From: Rhyzopertha dominica
Taxonomy: Eukaryota; Arthropoda; Insecta; Coleoptera; Bostrichidae
Direction of reading: 5' to 3'
NCBI GenBank assembly: GCA_025024175.1
Contig: QCXZ01000064.1
Coordinates: forward strand, 23,804,286-23,868,285
Length of the DNA stretch: 64,000 nt
Part shown: piece by piece, positions 23,107-35,400 of the stretch
Layout: each line of letters starts with the position of its first letter
Position numbering within the stretch: the stretch's first letter is position 1
Program-made: the position numbers and the translations under genes
Notes under the pieces: model-generated
The model's database searches: none
Told to the model about the DNA's origin: nothing
The model's input: only the letters and a program-made list of their open reading frames with translations

Positions 23107-25900
23107 TCACCTGTACTAACAACTTAACGTTCTTGCAAATAATTGTAAGAATCCAACACATCAAACACCAGACATTTTAGAATGCGGCGTAGCGAATATT
23201 ATTGCAATATAATTTAATCTTAATATGTGAAGTGTCTGGACTCTGTTGATGTGTTTAAAATGTTTTGCTAGATGTTGAAAATCTTATTTTTCCTACTATT
23301 GCTTTCATTGCTTTTCACACATATTATATTTCTTCAGAAAATTTAACTTAAACAGTTTTGTATACAACCTAGATTTTTTTTATACAAAAACTCTACCAGT
23401 CCCCAAGAAGAGATGCTGACTTATTTTGATGATAAAATTAGAAATGCAATAGAAACAAAATAAAGCAAGGCGACACTTTCATGTAACTTACTTCATTTAA
23501 TACTATACCTTATAGCACGTTCTTGCAACTACTACTGTTGACCATAATAGTTGAAGTGTACAACTTTAAAAGTAAAATTCCGCCTTAACGGACCATTGTG
23601 TTTGCCAAAATTTAATTATTTAATTCCTGGACTCTCTAGCCAGCTGTATTGTCTGATTCATTATCTTTAGGACAGAATAGCAGAAAATCAACTTCACCAA
23701 TTCCAATTTTCACGTCAAAGAGGAAATTTAAAAGTTGATGTTAACAGATAAAGTGTTTCATTTTCCTCCAATACGTGAATCTTCTAAGCCAGTTTTACAG
23801 AATACGAAAAAATACTATGGCTGATGTTAGAAAAAAGATGTTGCCCGTACGGGATAATAACAACACAAAATTATAATTTATTTTGTGATCTGAATAAGAT
23901 GAACTCAACAACTTTTTATAAAACTGTTATTCTGCAAACGCTCAAGCTTCAAGCGCTGTTCTTCAATGCATGATATAAGGTGTCTTTAGTCTGAGAGGTC
24001 GCCCTCTACCGATAACTAACTCTGAAAATTTAATACCTACATGAATATGCATATAATCTATGAAAAGTAGACTAAAATGTTTAAAATAATTTATAATCTT
24101 CATAGATTAAAGCACCTCTTTAAGAATCTGTATAGGTTTCCTGCTTAGAGCATACAGCAAAAAAATCCTTCGCACTGAGCACTGACTGACAAAACATGGT
24201 GTTACAACAATACTTTTTTAATTCCATTTTACCGTCAGTTACTTACTTTGAATAAAAGATAATTCATATATATATTAAAAAACTCTTCTGGATTCGTCCT
24301 TGCGATGTGTTTTTTTTATATTTCTTTGTTCTTGATTACTACTTCTTTCGTCATTCCTGCCACGTGATAGACGTAGTTTATCAGATAGTTCATCTTATAA
24401 TAACAAACACGAGTAGCAGTTGGCTTGATACCTGCTAAAATTTAGAATTTACCCTAATTGTTCACAAAGCTCAGTCGGTGGTATTGAACAAACAAGCTAT
24501 CACCTTTTGTTTTCCTGCATTTCATACTTCACTTGCCGGTCGACGTAAACCTAACGTCAATCCGGAAGCGATGGTTGGTTGTATAATCCAGAAAAAAAGC
24601 AAATGTTTAGTGCGTCCATGACAGTTTAAAATATACCGTGAACAGAAATATGCGGTTTGGGGATCCGTAGCGCAACTGTGCTAAAAGCGTTCTGCATTAA
24701 AAATAGCAGGGTTTTCTTTATTTGTGGTGTCATGGAATGCACCGTCGAATTGAGAGTAATTTTGGTNCATGTTGGAAGAGGCAATTTGAGGTGAAATATG
24801 ATTTGTGGTTTGTTAAAATTTAGAAGTAAAATCGTCATTTGACCATACTTCGCGTCATCGAAGGTGTAATTATCAATTCGAAATTAATCACGTCATTTCT
24901 ATACATAAAATATTTTTACAATAACTTAGTAAAATAAAGGAATTTGTAAAAACTAATATTTTAGAATATTTTCAGTAAATATACCGGAAGTTATGACATA
25001 GGTGTCAATTGGAAGGCAGTTGTAAGCAATGAAAACAAATAAGAAGAGCAATACAAAATTAAAACGTAGCTCTTATACCAGATGAAATATGAATTAATAA
25101 CGAATCATCAAAGCTGTTGTTTCTGTTTGTCTCATAATGTTGGCCACAGAAATATGTGCAATAGCGGTTCAAATGATTTCTTAGAAGTATTATGCCTTAG
25201 CATTGCGCAATCATTTTTAAGACATCTAAAACTGTAATTAGGACTAACAAAGTTTTAGCAACAGTTCAACCGCAATAGTTAATTTCTTATTTATTAAACA
25301 TATTGATGAAGGTGTAGGTGTAATAAACTTGTAAAGTAATTTGGAGTGTTTGTCAGAAATTAAAAAAATTAATCTCACAAAAGCCAGAATAAATCAGATA
25401 TATGCATTTATTTTACAAAACCAATGCAACTACATAACATTTCTTGGTATGTTTTAGTTCGTCCAATTTTGAATATTAAGCTAAATCTAGGAAGGATATG
25501 TGAGAAATGAAATTCTGTTTCTAAAGCGATTATAGGCCTATTTCACTCAGCTTCCTAAACACAGTATGAATATTACGTTACTTTTTGACATACTGTACCT
25601 ACTATGGGATCAACTTAATAATTCAAAACGTAAAAATGTCAAAATGTCTTTGATGCTCCTACGAATCGAGCCTTGTTAAGGAATCAAGCGAGGTTGTCCA
25701 AAGTATAATTGACTAAAAATATAATTTTCTTAAGAAACAGCTACTATGAAAACTTAGTATAGTATTATGAAAGAAAGGCAGTTTTCACTGCTACGAGAAC
25801 TCAACGCAGGCAAACTTAAGAAACTAAGATGCGTTTTGCAACGGCACAGAACTTGAAGTTAATATTAAAACAGCAGTCTTTGTCACAAAGGAATAATGTG
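23107..25900. other. AT-rich non-coding DNA
   Basis: No element or gene could be recognised over this 2.8 kb. A 70-codon minus-strand frame at 24626-24838 contains an N and has no domain. Confidence 0.45.
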
Positions 25901-25928
25901 TTATTAATATTATTTGATGTTTGTAGAC

Positions 25929-25966
25929 GCCCTGATGAAGACATAAATAAATGTCGAAAGCTTGGC
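25929..25966 (+). ncRNA. Hammerhead ribozyme motif, Penelope-type
   Basis: The order is GCC, CTGATGA, A, stem GACAT/ATGTC around a 6-base loop, GAA, the self-complementary AGCT, T, GGC. Every core base of the hammerhead consensus (CUGANGA, GAAA) is present. Stem I is GCC/GGC and stem III is a 4-base palindrome, as in the copy at 954-990. The extra A before stem II is shared with that copy, so it is probably a family trait. Confidence 0.65.
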
Positions 25967-26072
25967 AAAGTTTAAAGAGTATTCTTAACTCTTAATAACA
26001 TCCACCAGGTCGATACTCCCACAAACCTTATATAACCTATATAACAAATGTGCATATTCATTCTGTTAATAT

Positions 26073-26337
26073 CTAGTAAGGTGGATTTTGGGGGTATTCG
26101 ACTACGAAGGATTTAATAAGTGTACTCTTTATTCCTTGCCGAGGTTTAGACTTTATTTTAAGTCTTCTTTAGGACTTCTACTACAACCATCGTAACATTA
26201 ATACTTACCATCAAATGTATTAAAATTGTAGAAGCCCTAAAGAAGACTTAAAATAAAGTCGAAAGCTCGGCAAGGAATAAAGAGTACACTTATTTAAATC
26301 CTTTAAAGTCGAATACCCCCCAAATCCACCATCCTAG
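26073..26337. repeat. Palindrome carrying two outward hammerhead-like motifs
   Basis: Arms 26073-26181 and 26228-26337 are about 100-bp inverted copies with a 46-base AT-rich centre. They share GTGTACTCTTTATTCCTTGC. Each arm holds, reading outward, CCTAAAGAAGACTTAAAATA then AAGTC, the layout of the neighbouring hammerhead at 25929 but with CTAAAGA in place of CTGANGA. The right arm keeps GAAAGCTCGGC (26261-26271). Since both arms carry the same core change, it predates the inversion-duplication. Confidence 0.75.
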
Positions 26338-27130
26338 TTACTTTAACATATATATTCATACAAATAATTTTCTTGGGAAAACGGCAATTTTTTCGACATA
26401 ATATTACATATATATGCTAATATACCCCCTATTTCTGAAACTTGAACATTCAACAAGTTGCGGCCGTTATTTTTAAACAAACTTACTCTTACATATATAG
26501 TATTTAGTCTTGGACAAATAATAATAATAATAATTTGCTATTTTCCTTGTATATTAACAATGATTATGTTATTCAATATCATGCATAGCGTTGTGTATGC
26601 TATAGTTTTAAATATGTGAAAGTCGATTTGATATAAACAGCTTAACTACCGTTGAGATCGTTCTGTTTTTGAAAAATACACCGTGACGTCGGCGTCTAAA
26701 TATATTGTGTAACAAATAGGTCCAAGCAACAGTTGCATACGCGCCGCGAGGCGCCTCGACGCTGCGAATCAATTTATTGGTACGAGCTTGCTGAAAGGCA
26801 AACTGCCGCTAGCAGGCTGTACAAATATACGTTACGATCCGGAATACCTATACTTGACGGAGTACGATCCCGATATTTTCACTTTGCATTGATTGTGTGT
26901 TTTCCAAATATGATTTGGAAAGAAAACTCTACTGATGTATGCAGGATATGTTTTAGCACTTTAAAGAATATGCGTGTACAACAGCTATTGCTCATTTCTT
27001 TAAAGCTATTGGACACATATTTTGAAAGCAAGCTGTTTTAATTGTATCATAAATGCCTTAAAATCAAGAAGAAGACCATGATGATATCACAATTAATGCT
27101 ATACATTACTGTTTGCCAGTTGTGCACACA
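26338..27130. other. Non-coding DNA
   Basis: A 102-codon plus-strand frame at 26733-27041 starts in a GC-rich patch but shows no domain; I do not call it a gene. A short (AAT)n run lies near 26518. Confidence 0.35.
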
Positions 27131-27960
27131 GCAAACTTTGCTATAGGTACCTGAATAATTATTATGAAAAAACTCTGTTGTCACTCCAGTTCCTAAAATC
27201 GTACCCAATCATTGTTTACAGATTGTTTCTAAAATTTTTGAGAAAATTGTTACAAATGTGAGCAAATATGATATTTTACGAAAATATCAATCGGATTTTC
27301 GGGAGGGGTGCAGTTGTACAATTGCTGTATATTGGTGGGGACGCTCAGCGTCTTGAAACGCGAATTCACGGCAACGCGCGGTCTTCGTATCCCTCTTAAG
27401 AGTAGTTGATTACAGCGGCTGATGCCAATAAATTCACCTTATTGGTCGTACTGGACTTTTCTAAAGCATTTCACGTGTTGAATCACGAGCTATTGCTGGC
27501 AGTGTTACATCCCGTTGGCCTTGCTGAATCCACAGTTAGCCTGCTTGTCAGTTATCTGAATGGCTGGTCTCAGACTGTTAAAATACTAATGAGCTTTCTG
27601 GTCCTACTTCTTTTTACTATTTTTACCTCTGTTATTAGGGGGTCTCTTGAGCACTGTCAATATCATCTGTATGCGGATGACACTCAGTTAAATTACTCCT
27701 TTACATACGATGAAAAAATAAAGTAATTAAATAGAAAAAAATAAATTCTGATTTAAATGGTTCTTGTAAGAAAGCTGAGCGTCATTTCACTAGTCATAAA
27801 TCCGGAAAAATCCAAGATAGTATTTTTTGGTAAGCAGAGAATACAAATTACAAAAAAACTATTTCGTTAGCAAAATGGCTTTAACTTTGAATGGTGAAAA
27901 ATTTGAGTTTTTGGAAAGCGTTTGAAACTTGGGTGTTCTTTTTAAAAAACTATGCACCCC
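27130..27960 (+). pseudogene. Jockey/CR1-type LINE reverse transcriptase remnant
   Basis: Plus-strand frames give, in order, VVTPVPK, then CLQIVSKIFEKIVTN and YDILRKYQSDFREGCSCTIA (27171-27330). Next, after an out-of-family GC-rich stretch, come LLVVLDFSKAFHVLNHELLL (27430-27495) and YHLYADDTQLNYSF (27664-27705), and finally VINPEKSKIVFFGKQ (27793-27838) with LNGEKFEFLESV. These are RT motifs 1 to 6 of Jockey/CR1-type LINEs, including the catalytic YADD box. The segment between PVPK and the SKIFEK motif is deleted, and frameshifts are present. At 27960 it runs directly into Penelope-type sequence. It is inactive. Confidence 0.8.
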
Positions 27961-28520
27961 ATTAAAATCAAAAATTCCCAATTAAAAAAAACTCATGTAG
28001 TTTATAAAATTCTATATAATAACTGTAATAAATCATATATAGGTCAAGCCTTACAATACCTACAAGAAAGAATTAAGGGTCACAAATATTCAAATAACGC
28101 AATTACAGCCTTAAACTGTCACAAATAAAAGAACTGTTTCATGATTTCAAGTATCAAAATACGACCACCATATATACAGAATGAAGCATATATAAACGTA
28201 ACATTTTGGAAATTATACATATACAAAAGAAAATTGCGTTAACAGCCGTACAGAAATAAAAAACCTATCTAAAACATATCAGTCGATCCTCATGTGAATT
28301 ATTTATAAATTTAAACACTGACAATTATATACCTTTCTGCCAGATAAATATCAAATTCAAATTAAGGAACATTTCATAAAGAACATTTCATAAAAAATAT
28401 TTACATCGCTGGATTTTTATAATACTGCATAATATTATACTTATATAACCGAATGGACAAAAGCCCAGACCAGGGCCGAAACGTTCATAGGATAAAGCAG
28501 CATATTTAATTAAAGAACCG
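27960..28520 (+). pseudogene. Penelope-like GIY-YIG endonuclease remnant and 3' end
   Basis: The plus strand reads HVVYKILYNNCNKSYIGQAL followed by QYLQERIKGHKYSNNAITAL (27999-28125). That is the GIY-YIG nuclease signature (VYKI...YIGQ) with the downstream Arg, His and Asn-rich helix typical of Penelope polyproteins. Further frames to about 28300 (for example NILEIIHIQKKI) fit its C-terminal tail. At 28468 the phrase GGGCCGAAACGTTCATAGG resembles a decayed terminal repeat. Stops interrupt it. Confidence 0.75.
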
Positions 28521-31500
28521 AATTCCAACAAAAATAATCACAACATACATATTTATAGTTATTATTAATCTGGGACAATTATTTGGGCTATCGATAAGNC
28601 TCTGCTAATTTAAAAATTATGTAGAACAACACTAGCGTATTTCATAGTACTAGTATATTATAAAGCTCAGCTAGGAATGGGCCAGTCTATGACATACGAT
28701 GCATCAGTTAGCAATTAGTTCAACTCAGTGTATAAATGTTTTGAACTCTTAGTCATATATGGTGCGCTAACTCCAAAAGCTTCCCTGGATCATATTGTCT
28801 GTTCTCACTCTCTTCGATACAATAACGCCAGATAAGCCGTCTTGTAATCGAAGTCACTTTCCATTAGCCCCAGAGAATAATGACACGCAACCATTTCAGA
28901 AATAACTCCGCTATCTGGCATATTTGTTCCCTCATCGTTAGCCTCTGATACGAATCGAAGTTTCTGTGCTTTCACATATATCACTCGCGCAGTCACTGCA
29001 CTGTCATGTTGGTGTATACATGTGTGTGCGTGTGAGCGGATTTCCCAATGATATATTGTTGACCGTGTCTCCATTCACTTTTGTTTTAATGAAATTGATA
29101 AAATCTATTAAGGAGCAATGCTGTTCTTTACTTTAGCATTTTCAATTTTCGTATACTACGTATGGATCAAAGAACAGGAGGTACTGGTCCTAGTTGACAG
29201 TGAAGTAAAATATTATTATAAAGTTCACAAAAACAAATCCAAATCGTGTAAGATAGGATCATGCGTATCTAGGACACTTTTTGGGTTCTTATTATCTTAT
29301 TATAAGCGCAAATAAAGTGCTGACGATCTCATTGTGGAATCTCATTTTGTTCACTTACTATGTTTGTTTTTAGGACAATAGAAGGCGTTTAGTGGTTGTT
29401 AAAGCTAACAAAGCTGTAAGTAATTTCCTTAACGTAAGTACATTAACCATTTAATGTACATACATTCTTGCCATGACATTGATTTACAATGGATTTCCTA
29501 GAATTTGACTTAAATTTTTGATTAAGTACACTCAAGTTGAATTTATCTTTAAATGTATTTTTTGATGTAGATACTAAATGTGCATATTTACAAAAATGTC
29601 TTTTCGATTTCATTTTCAATTATATTTTTATTTTGAGTAAAATTAGTTATCTAGGTCCTTGAAGCAGAAGCTGCAGTAGAATCTAGTGGTTCAGCTCATG
29701 GAATTTTGCAGGGTCTTGGGTCGTAATTATCGTGAAGAAATTTCTTCTGCATACTGCAATTTACTTTTATCCGAACATATCCATATTGTCGCAATGGGTA
29801 CGTAGGATCAAAAGGGCGCCTCCACCACAATGTCGCACTGGGGTTTAGGGTGCGCGCCGCTTGCGTTGCCGAAGATTAGTACTAGTACCTGAAACAGAAC
29901 TTGGGACAAGGGCAGGGGTGATACGACTTAGGTCGTTATAACATAAACATTTATTAACAACATAAAAAGAAATCTGTAAACAAACATGGGTAAATAAAGC
30001 AAGTAATAAAATATAGAGACAAAAGTGTTTGAGCAAATATTGTTGGAACCCTCATTGTGGCTTGAGGGTCAGCTCCAGCCTGGGGGTCTTCGAGCCTAAG
30101 TATTAGACGGATTTATGATTGATTATTTTCACTATTTATACTAGAATAAGCGCATACGTCACATAGATCGTACGACGCGTAAACTGCTGAACTAGCGCAT
30201 AATCCGCCGTTCACGGGAAGTGCATTGAATATAAAAATGCTGATACTGACGTTAACAATGAAATGAATGTAGAATTATAGTTGAATAGAATTAAATTTTG
30301 AAAATATTCTGTTTGACAATATCTTTATTTATTTATATGTAGGATTTAATAATTTTAAACATTCGATTATCTTCGACGGTTGTCGTTTCCAGTTGTTCAT
30401 CAATGTCCTGAATGGTCATATTATGTAACTCCTATCTTCTATCTGCTTCCAATGTTGTTAACATACAAAAATATATTTAGCAGTTGCGTATGAAAGTCAC
30501 CTAAATTTATCTTTTAATTTAAATACTTGTCATCTAATTGCTCAATTAGGAATCGGGACATGTCTTCTTAATAAATACACTGGGTTTTTTGCTTTATGAC
30601 CAACACTTTTCCGTTTCAGGTAGCCAATTAATGTTGAGCATTTGAAAATGCCGAACGAGTCTTGTAAAATATTGTGCTTTTTAATAATGAATGAATCTCA
30701 CATCGGGAATCTCGAATTAAATGAGCTATTGCGCATGGTCAAAATAAACCATGTTATATATCGATTCGATTTTGCATATAACACTAAAAATAGTAATCTT
30801 TAATTTTAATGTAAGACTAATTTATTTGTGAAACTAATTGGAAATTAAAAATATACTTCTGCACTCGGAATTATAACTATAAGCCTTCCGTTTATTTTAT
30901 TATATATATGCTGCAGACAGTCTACAGCACCAGGTTATAGCTAACTCCGTTTACTATATTTGAGCTCACTGACGGTGCTAGAATGTAAGGTTATATGCAT
31001 TATTAAGACTATGCTTTGAACTCTCAATAATAATTTCTGGGTGTATTAAGTGATACTATTATAGTTAATTATTATTCTAGAGATTTTTGTTAGGACCATT
31101 ACCGTATTCAAGCGTTACATAGGACGTTACACTTACAGGTTCTTACAAAAAAATGTTAAATTCTGTCACGTATGTAAATGATAACATTATAAACATTAAT
31201 AAAACTGCAACAAATAATAATTCTTAATACTACCTATAAAATACAAATGGTTATTTGGTGATTATATCTCAATACTAATAATCTATATAGACGGTTATTT
31301 TCTAAATACCTAATTTATTAATTGCAAAAATTGTTTTAAAACATTAAAGAAAAAGTACCGAATGGGGAAAGAGGCTAAATATGCACTTAATATTATCAAA
31401 TAGATATGAAAGTTTAACACAGCATGTGGGGTATAACAAAATTATCTTCTGAAAGTCTTTTGTGTAACTATTCACGGAAAATAGATACTAAAACAGATAC

Positions 31501-31773
31501 AAATGTTTAAAATGCATCAGGTCAAGTATAAATATAATGTTTCCAGAGAAATGGTATTACCTGCGTTCAGTTCGTTGAATTATGCCTTGTTTAGACACCC
31601 TAATTAAGTTCTCTCCAAGGTCTTCAATGGTCTGCTTGTTTATAATAACTTTTTAAGAATCTCTACATCAGTAGCGCACTTTATTTTTACTATTATACAT
31701 GCCACAAACCTTTAAGTGTAAATCTATAAAAAGTGCAAATATCTAAAAAAATACTTATCCTTTATATAAGTAC
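28521..31773. other. Non-coding DNA between two element clusters
   Basis: Nothing recognisable as a gene was found. Positions about 29800-29900 and 30030-30220 are GC-richer and contain TGTTGGAACCC at 30038, which resembles an LTR start, but no partner was found. Small frames (28805-29074, 29118-29315, 29845-30036) show no domain. Confidence 0.4.
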
Positions 31774-31777
31774 CTAT

Positions 31778-32017
31778 TGTGACGATACTCTAACCAGATC
31801 CGCGCGGCGTACGGATCTAGTCGGTGTGCGACTGCGCGAGAAGAAAAAAGTCATAGTGGCCCGCGCGTTGAATAACGTTTAATGTCATTTTTGATCTTTT
31901 TGCATTTAGATCTTCTTAAGTGTTCAATGTTCATGTATAGTAGAAGTTTTTTTTTGTTTCCATTAAAATCGTTGTCAACTGACAGTGTTTGACATTCCGT
32001 GAAAACCCCCCGTTACA
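31778..32017 (+). repeat. 5' LTR (240 bp)
   Basis: It begins TGTGACGATACTC and ends CCCCCGTTACA, with the short TGT...ACA inverted ends. It contains ATTAAA at 31962, a possible polyadenylation signal. 239 of 240 bases match the 3' LTR. Confidence 0.97.
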
Positions 32018-32018
32018 T

Positions 32019-32036
32019 TGGCGCCCGACGCGGAGC
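32019..32036 (+). promoter_or_regulatory. Primer-binding site for minus-strand DNA synthesis
   Basis: TGGCGCCCGACGCGGAGC starts one base after the LTR. It resembles the complement of the 3' end of insect tRNA-Lys (from memory about 15 of 18 bases agree), so lysine tRNA is the likely primer. Confidence 0.7.
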
Positions 32037-32416
32037 TTGTGGAGTGAAAAACTGACAGTGCAACGGTTTTGTGCATTGAAACCATTAAACTGAGTTTTTC
32101 TGTATTGCTGCTTCCACATCGTGGGACAGGGAGAGTGCTAATAATTATCTTTGAACGTGCTTCCACATCGTGGGACACCGTCAAATCGTCATTGCTACTG
32201 CTACGTGGTATTCACCTGGTTCTCTGGTCTTGCTTCGCCCGTGCCCGTGTTATCAACACCTGTGATCAACACTGAAGGAACGACTTTGGCCTAAATACTC
32301 ACCCCCACACAAGCTAAGTAGTTGCAACATCCATTGTAAGTACGAAAACTTTAATAACGGATTCAAACAAAAAACGATATCGATTGCGTTCGTGCGGTGA
32401 TCTTAAATCATCCGAG

Positions 32417-35400
32417 ATGCCAGTTACGCTAAGTGACGAACAATTTCAAGAACTTTTAAATAAACTTTCGCTTTCGCAAGCACCTGCCGCTCCACCAGTA
32501 GCGTATCCAATAGTAAAAACTGGAAACCTTTCCAAATGTGCGTCGCGTTTTGATGGTAGTCAGAAAAGTGACGTTAATGCTTTCATTGACGCGGTCGAAA
32601 TCTTTAAAGACTGTTCACAAGTAACGGATGACAATGCTCTTAGAGGCCTTCCTATGCTTTTGGATGGTTTTGCGGCATCCTGGTTTCAAGGTGTCAAATC
32701 AACTTTGAAAACATGGGACGAAGCTATAAATCTACTTAGAACTACGTTTGGACCGATTAAACCTCCTCATCGTGTTTATCGCGAACTCTTCGCCGAAGAA
32801 CAAAACGCGTCGGTAAAAACTGACATTTTTGTTTGCAAGTGCCGTACGATTCTTGCGCAACTTCCCACTGGTACTCTAAGTGAAGAGATACAAATAGACA
32901 TGGTTTATAGACTGCTTAATCCAAACATTCGTAAAGACGTTCCAAGAGATAAAGTAAAGACTTTCAGCGATTTATTAACGCAAGCGCGTCGTGTCGAGGA
33001 ATCTTTCGTAGCAGTAGACGAAACGCGAATTAACAGTGACAACAACGAAAGGCAATCAATTCGGAAACCGCGTTACGTGTTTTGCAAAAACGTTGGACAT
33101 TTGAAAGATCAGTGTCGTAAATTAGCGTTTAAAAAGTCAGTTTCGGTTGGGGACGGCAAACTTCAAGAAGCAACGCCTTCAGCTTCGAAAGAAATTCCGA
33201 AGTCAACAGCCTCACCTACACAACTCCCTCCGGCAACATTTTCTTGTTATGGTTGCGGTACACCAGGCTATTTAAAAACGAATTGCCCCAAATGTAAAGC
33301 GGTGACTTTGACAAATACGTTAGCATTTGAATTCTTTAGTACTGACATTGCTACCAAGGCAGAAACTGCTAAATTGAAAAAAGTTTCGTTATCACCCCGC
33401 GAACGACCCTTGTTAAACATTGAAATTTTGGGATTTAAAGGAACAGGAATAGTGGATACTGCTGCAAAACAAAGTATTGCAGGATATACGTTATATCAAC
33501 TCTTTAAAGATACAGGACAGCACCTCGAGCCTGAACGTATCACAATGAAACTTGCAGACGGAAACGTCAAACAACAAGATGTTCTCCTTTGTAAAGTTGA
33601 CGTAATTATCCAGAATCGAGTAATTCCAACTGCTTTTATTGTGTTACCAAATGCCAAAACAAATAGCACACTATTAGGTGTAGATTTTATAATGGATGCG
33701 TGCATTAATTTAAATATCCCAAACGGTAATTGGAATTTCATTACTGATGAGCACAACCGTTATCCATTGTCATTTGAAGACATATCAATAAAACAAGATA
33801 TTGAAGTATCTAGTTTTGAGGATTTACGACCGGAAGAAGGACATGCATTGACTCCAGAACAACGACATAGATTGTCGGCTTTGATAAATAAAAATCAAGA
33901 TGTTTTTCGTTTAGAAGGGGAACCAACACCCTACATTGAACATCGAATTGACACAGGTAATCATCCACCAATATCAGTTCCTCCGTATAGATTGTCACCT
34001 GCCAGAAAAGAACAACTCCGGGAAGAACTGGAAAAACTGTTAAAGGAAAATATCATCGAGGAAGCTGAGAGCCCATGGACCTTCCCTGTGGTTTTAGTAC
34101 CTAAGAAAACAGGAGGAATACGATTATGTATAGATTATCAGAAGCTGAATGCTATCACAGTTAAAGACTCATATCCCATGCCACGTCTAGATGATCTGCT
34201 ACATGCAGCCAAACGATCTGTGTTTATGACCACCATTGATTTACGCTCTGGTTATCATCAGATCCAGGTAAACGCAGCAGATATAGATAAAACAACCTTC
34301 ACAACCCCGTTCGGAACGTTCCACTATCTTAGAATGCCATTCGGTCTTGTAAATGCACCGGCGACGTTTCAACGTCTTATGGATTATTTTCGAAGAGGGT
34401 TAAAAGACATCTTGGTGCTGGCCTATTTGGATGATCTGATCATTATCTCACAAACGTTTGACGAACACATGACAGACTTACAATCGGTATTTGATAGACT
34501 GCGACAATTCAAACTACGTGCGAATCGAGAAAAGTGCATGTTTGTCCGGCAGGAAATTCGGTTTTTAGGTCACTTATTGACCCAAGATGGACTAGCAGTA
34601 GATCCAGAAAAAACATCCGCTATTGCTAAATTACCTGTGCCCAGGAATCTTAAAGAAGTACAATCTTTTCTCCAGACCTGCTCATGGTACAGACGTTTTA
34701 TTAAAGACTTTTCTGAAGTGGCACGTCCGCTTAGTCAGTTGACCAAAAAGAATGCTACCTGGCAGTGGGGTGACGAACAGCAACAAGCGTTTAAAACGCT
34801 TAAAAGTTTCTTAACCACAGCTCCTGTTTTGCAACAAATGGATGAGAGTAAACCCTTTACAGTCAGAACAGATGCTAGTTCTTATGCAATAGGGGGAGTC
34901 CTACTGCAAGGAGAAGGACCTGACGAACACCCTATAGAGTACGCTAGTCGACTGCTGACTAAATCTGAACAGAACTATTCGATTACCGAGCGTGAAGCTC
35001 TAGCCGTTATCTGGAGTTTAGAGAAATTTCGAGGATATGTTGAAGGTTCGCAGATAACTATTTCAACAGATCATCAGCCTTTTCGTTGGTTATTAAAGCT
35101 AAAATCACCTACTGGGAGACTTGCACGTTGGGCTTTACAGCTACAAAGCTACGATATCAAAGTGGAATATATTCCTGGTAAACAGAACGTCGTTGCTGAC
35201 TTATTGTCTCACCCGCCTTGTGAACATGATTTTACTACTCAGTGTGAAGCTTGTGAAGTAGTAATCGATATGCCATCTCGCTCTGCTAAGGAGATTCGTA
35301 ATGAACAGTTGAAAGATCCAGAACTTCGAAAAATCATGGAGAGTTTTGAGGATCCAGTTTCAGATGAGTTTGCGCAATGGACAAACAGAGGATATCTAAT

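Noticed and set aside
23108..23130. CTAACAACTTAACG next to the mariner end as another foldback terminus
   Set aside because: It matches the foldback end for only about 14 bases; no array, GGGTCC end or duplication follows.
26733..27041. 102-codon open frame on the plus strand
   Set aside because: No recognisable domain, no splice context, composition unlike the other coding relics.
30038..30220. TGTTGGAACCC as the start of a copia-type LTR
   Set aside because: No second LTR, primer site or coding motif was found; the match is short.
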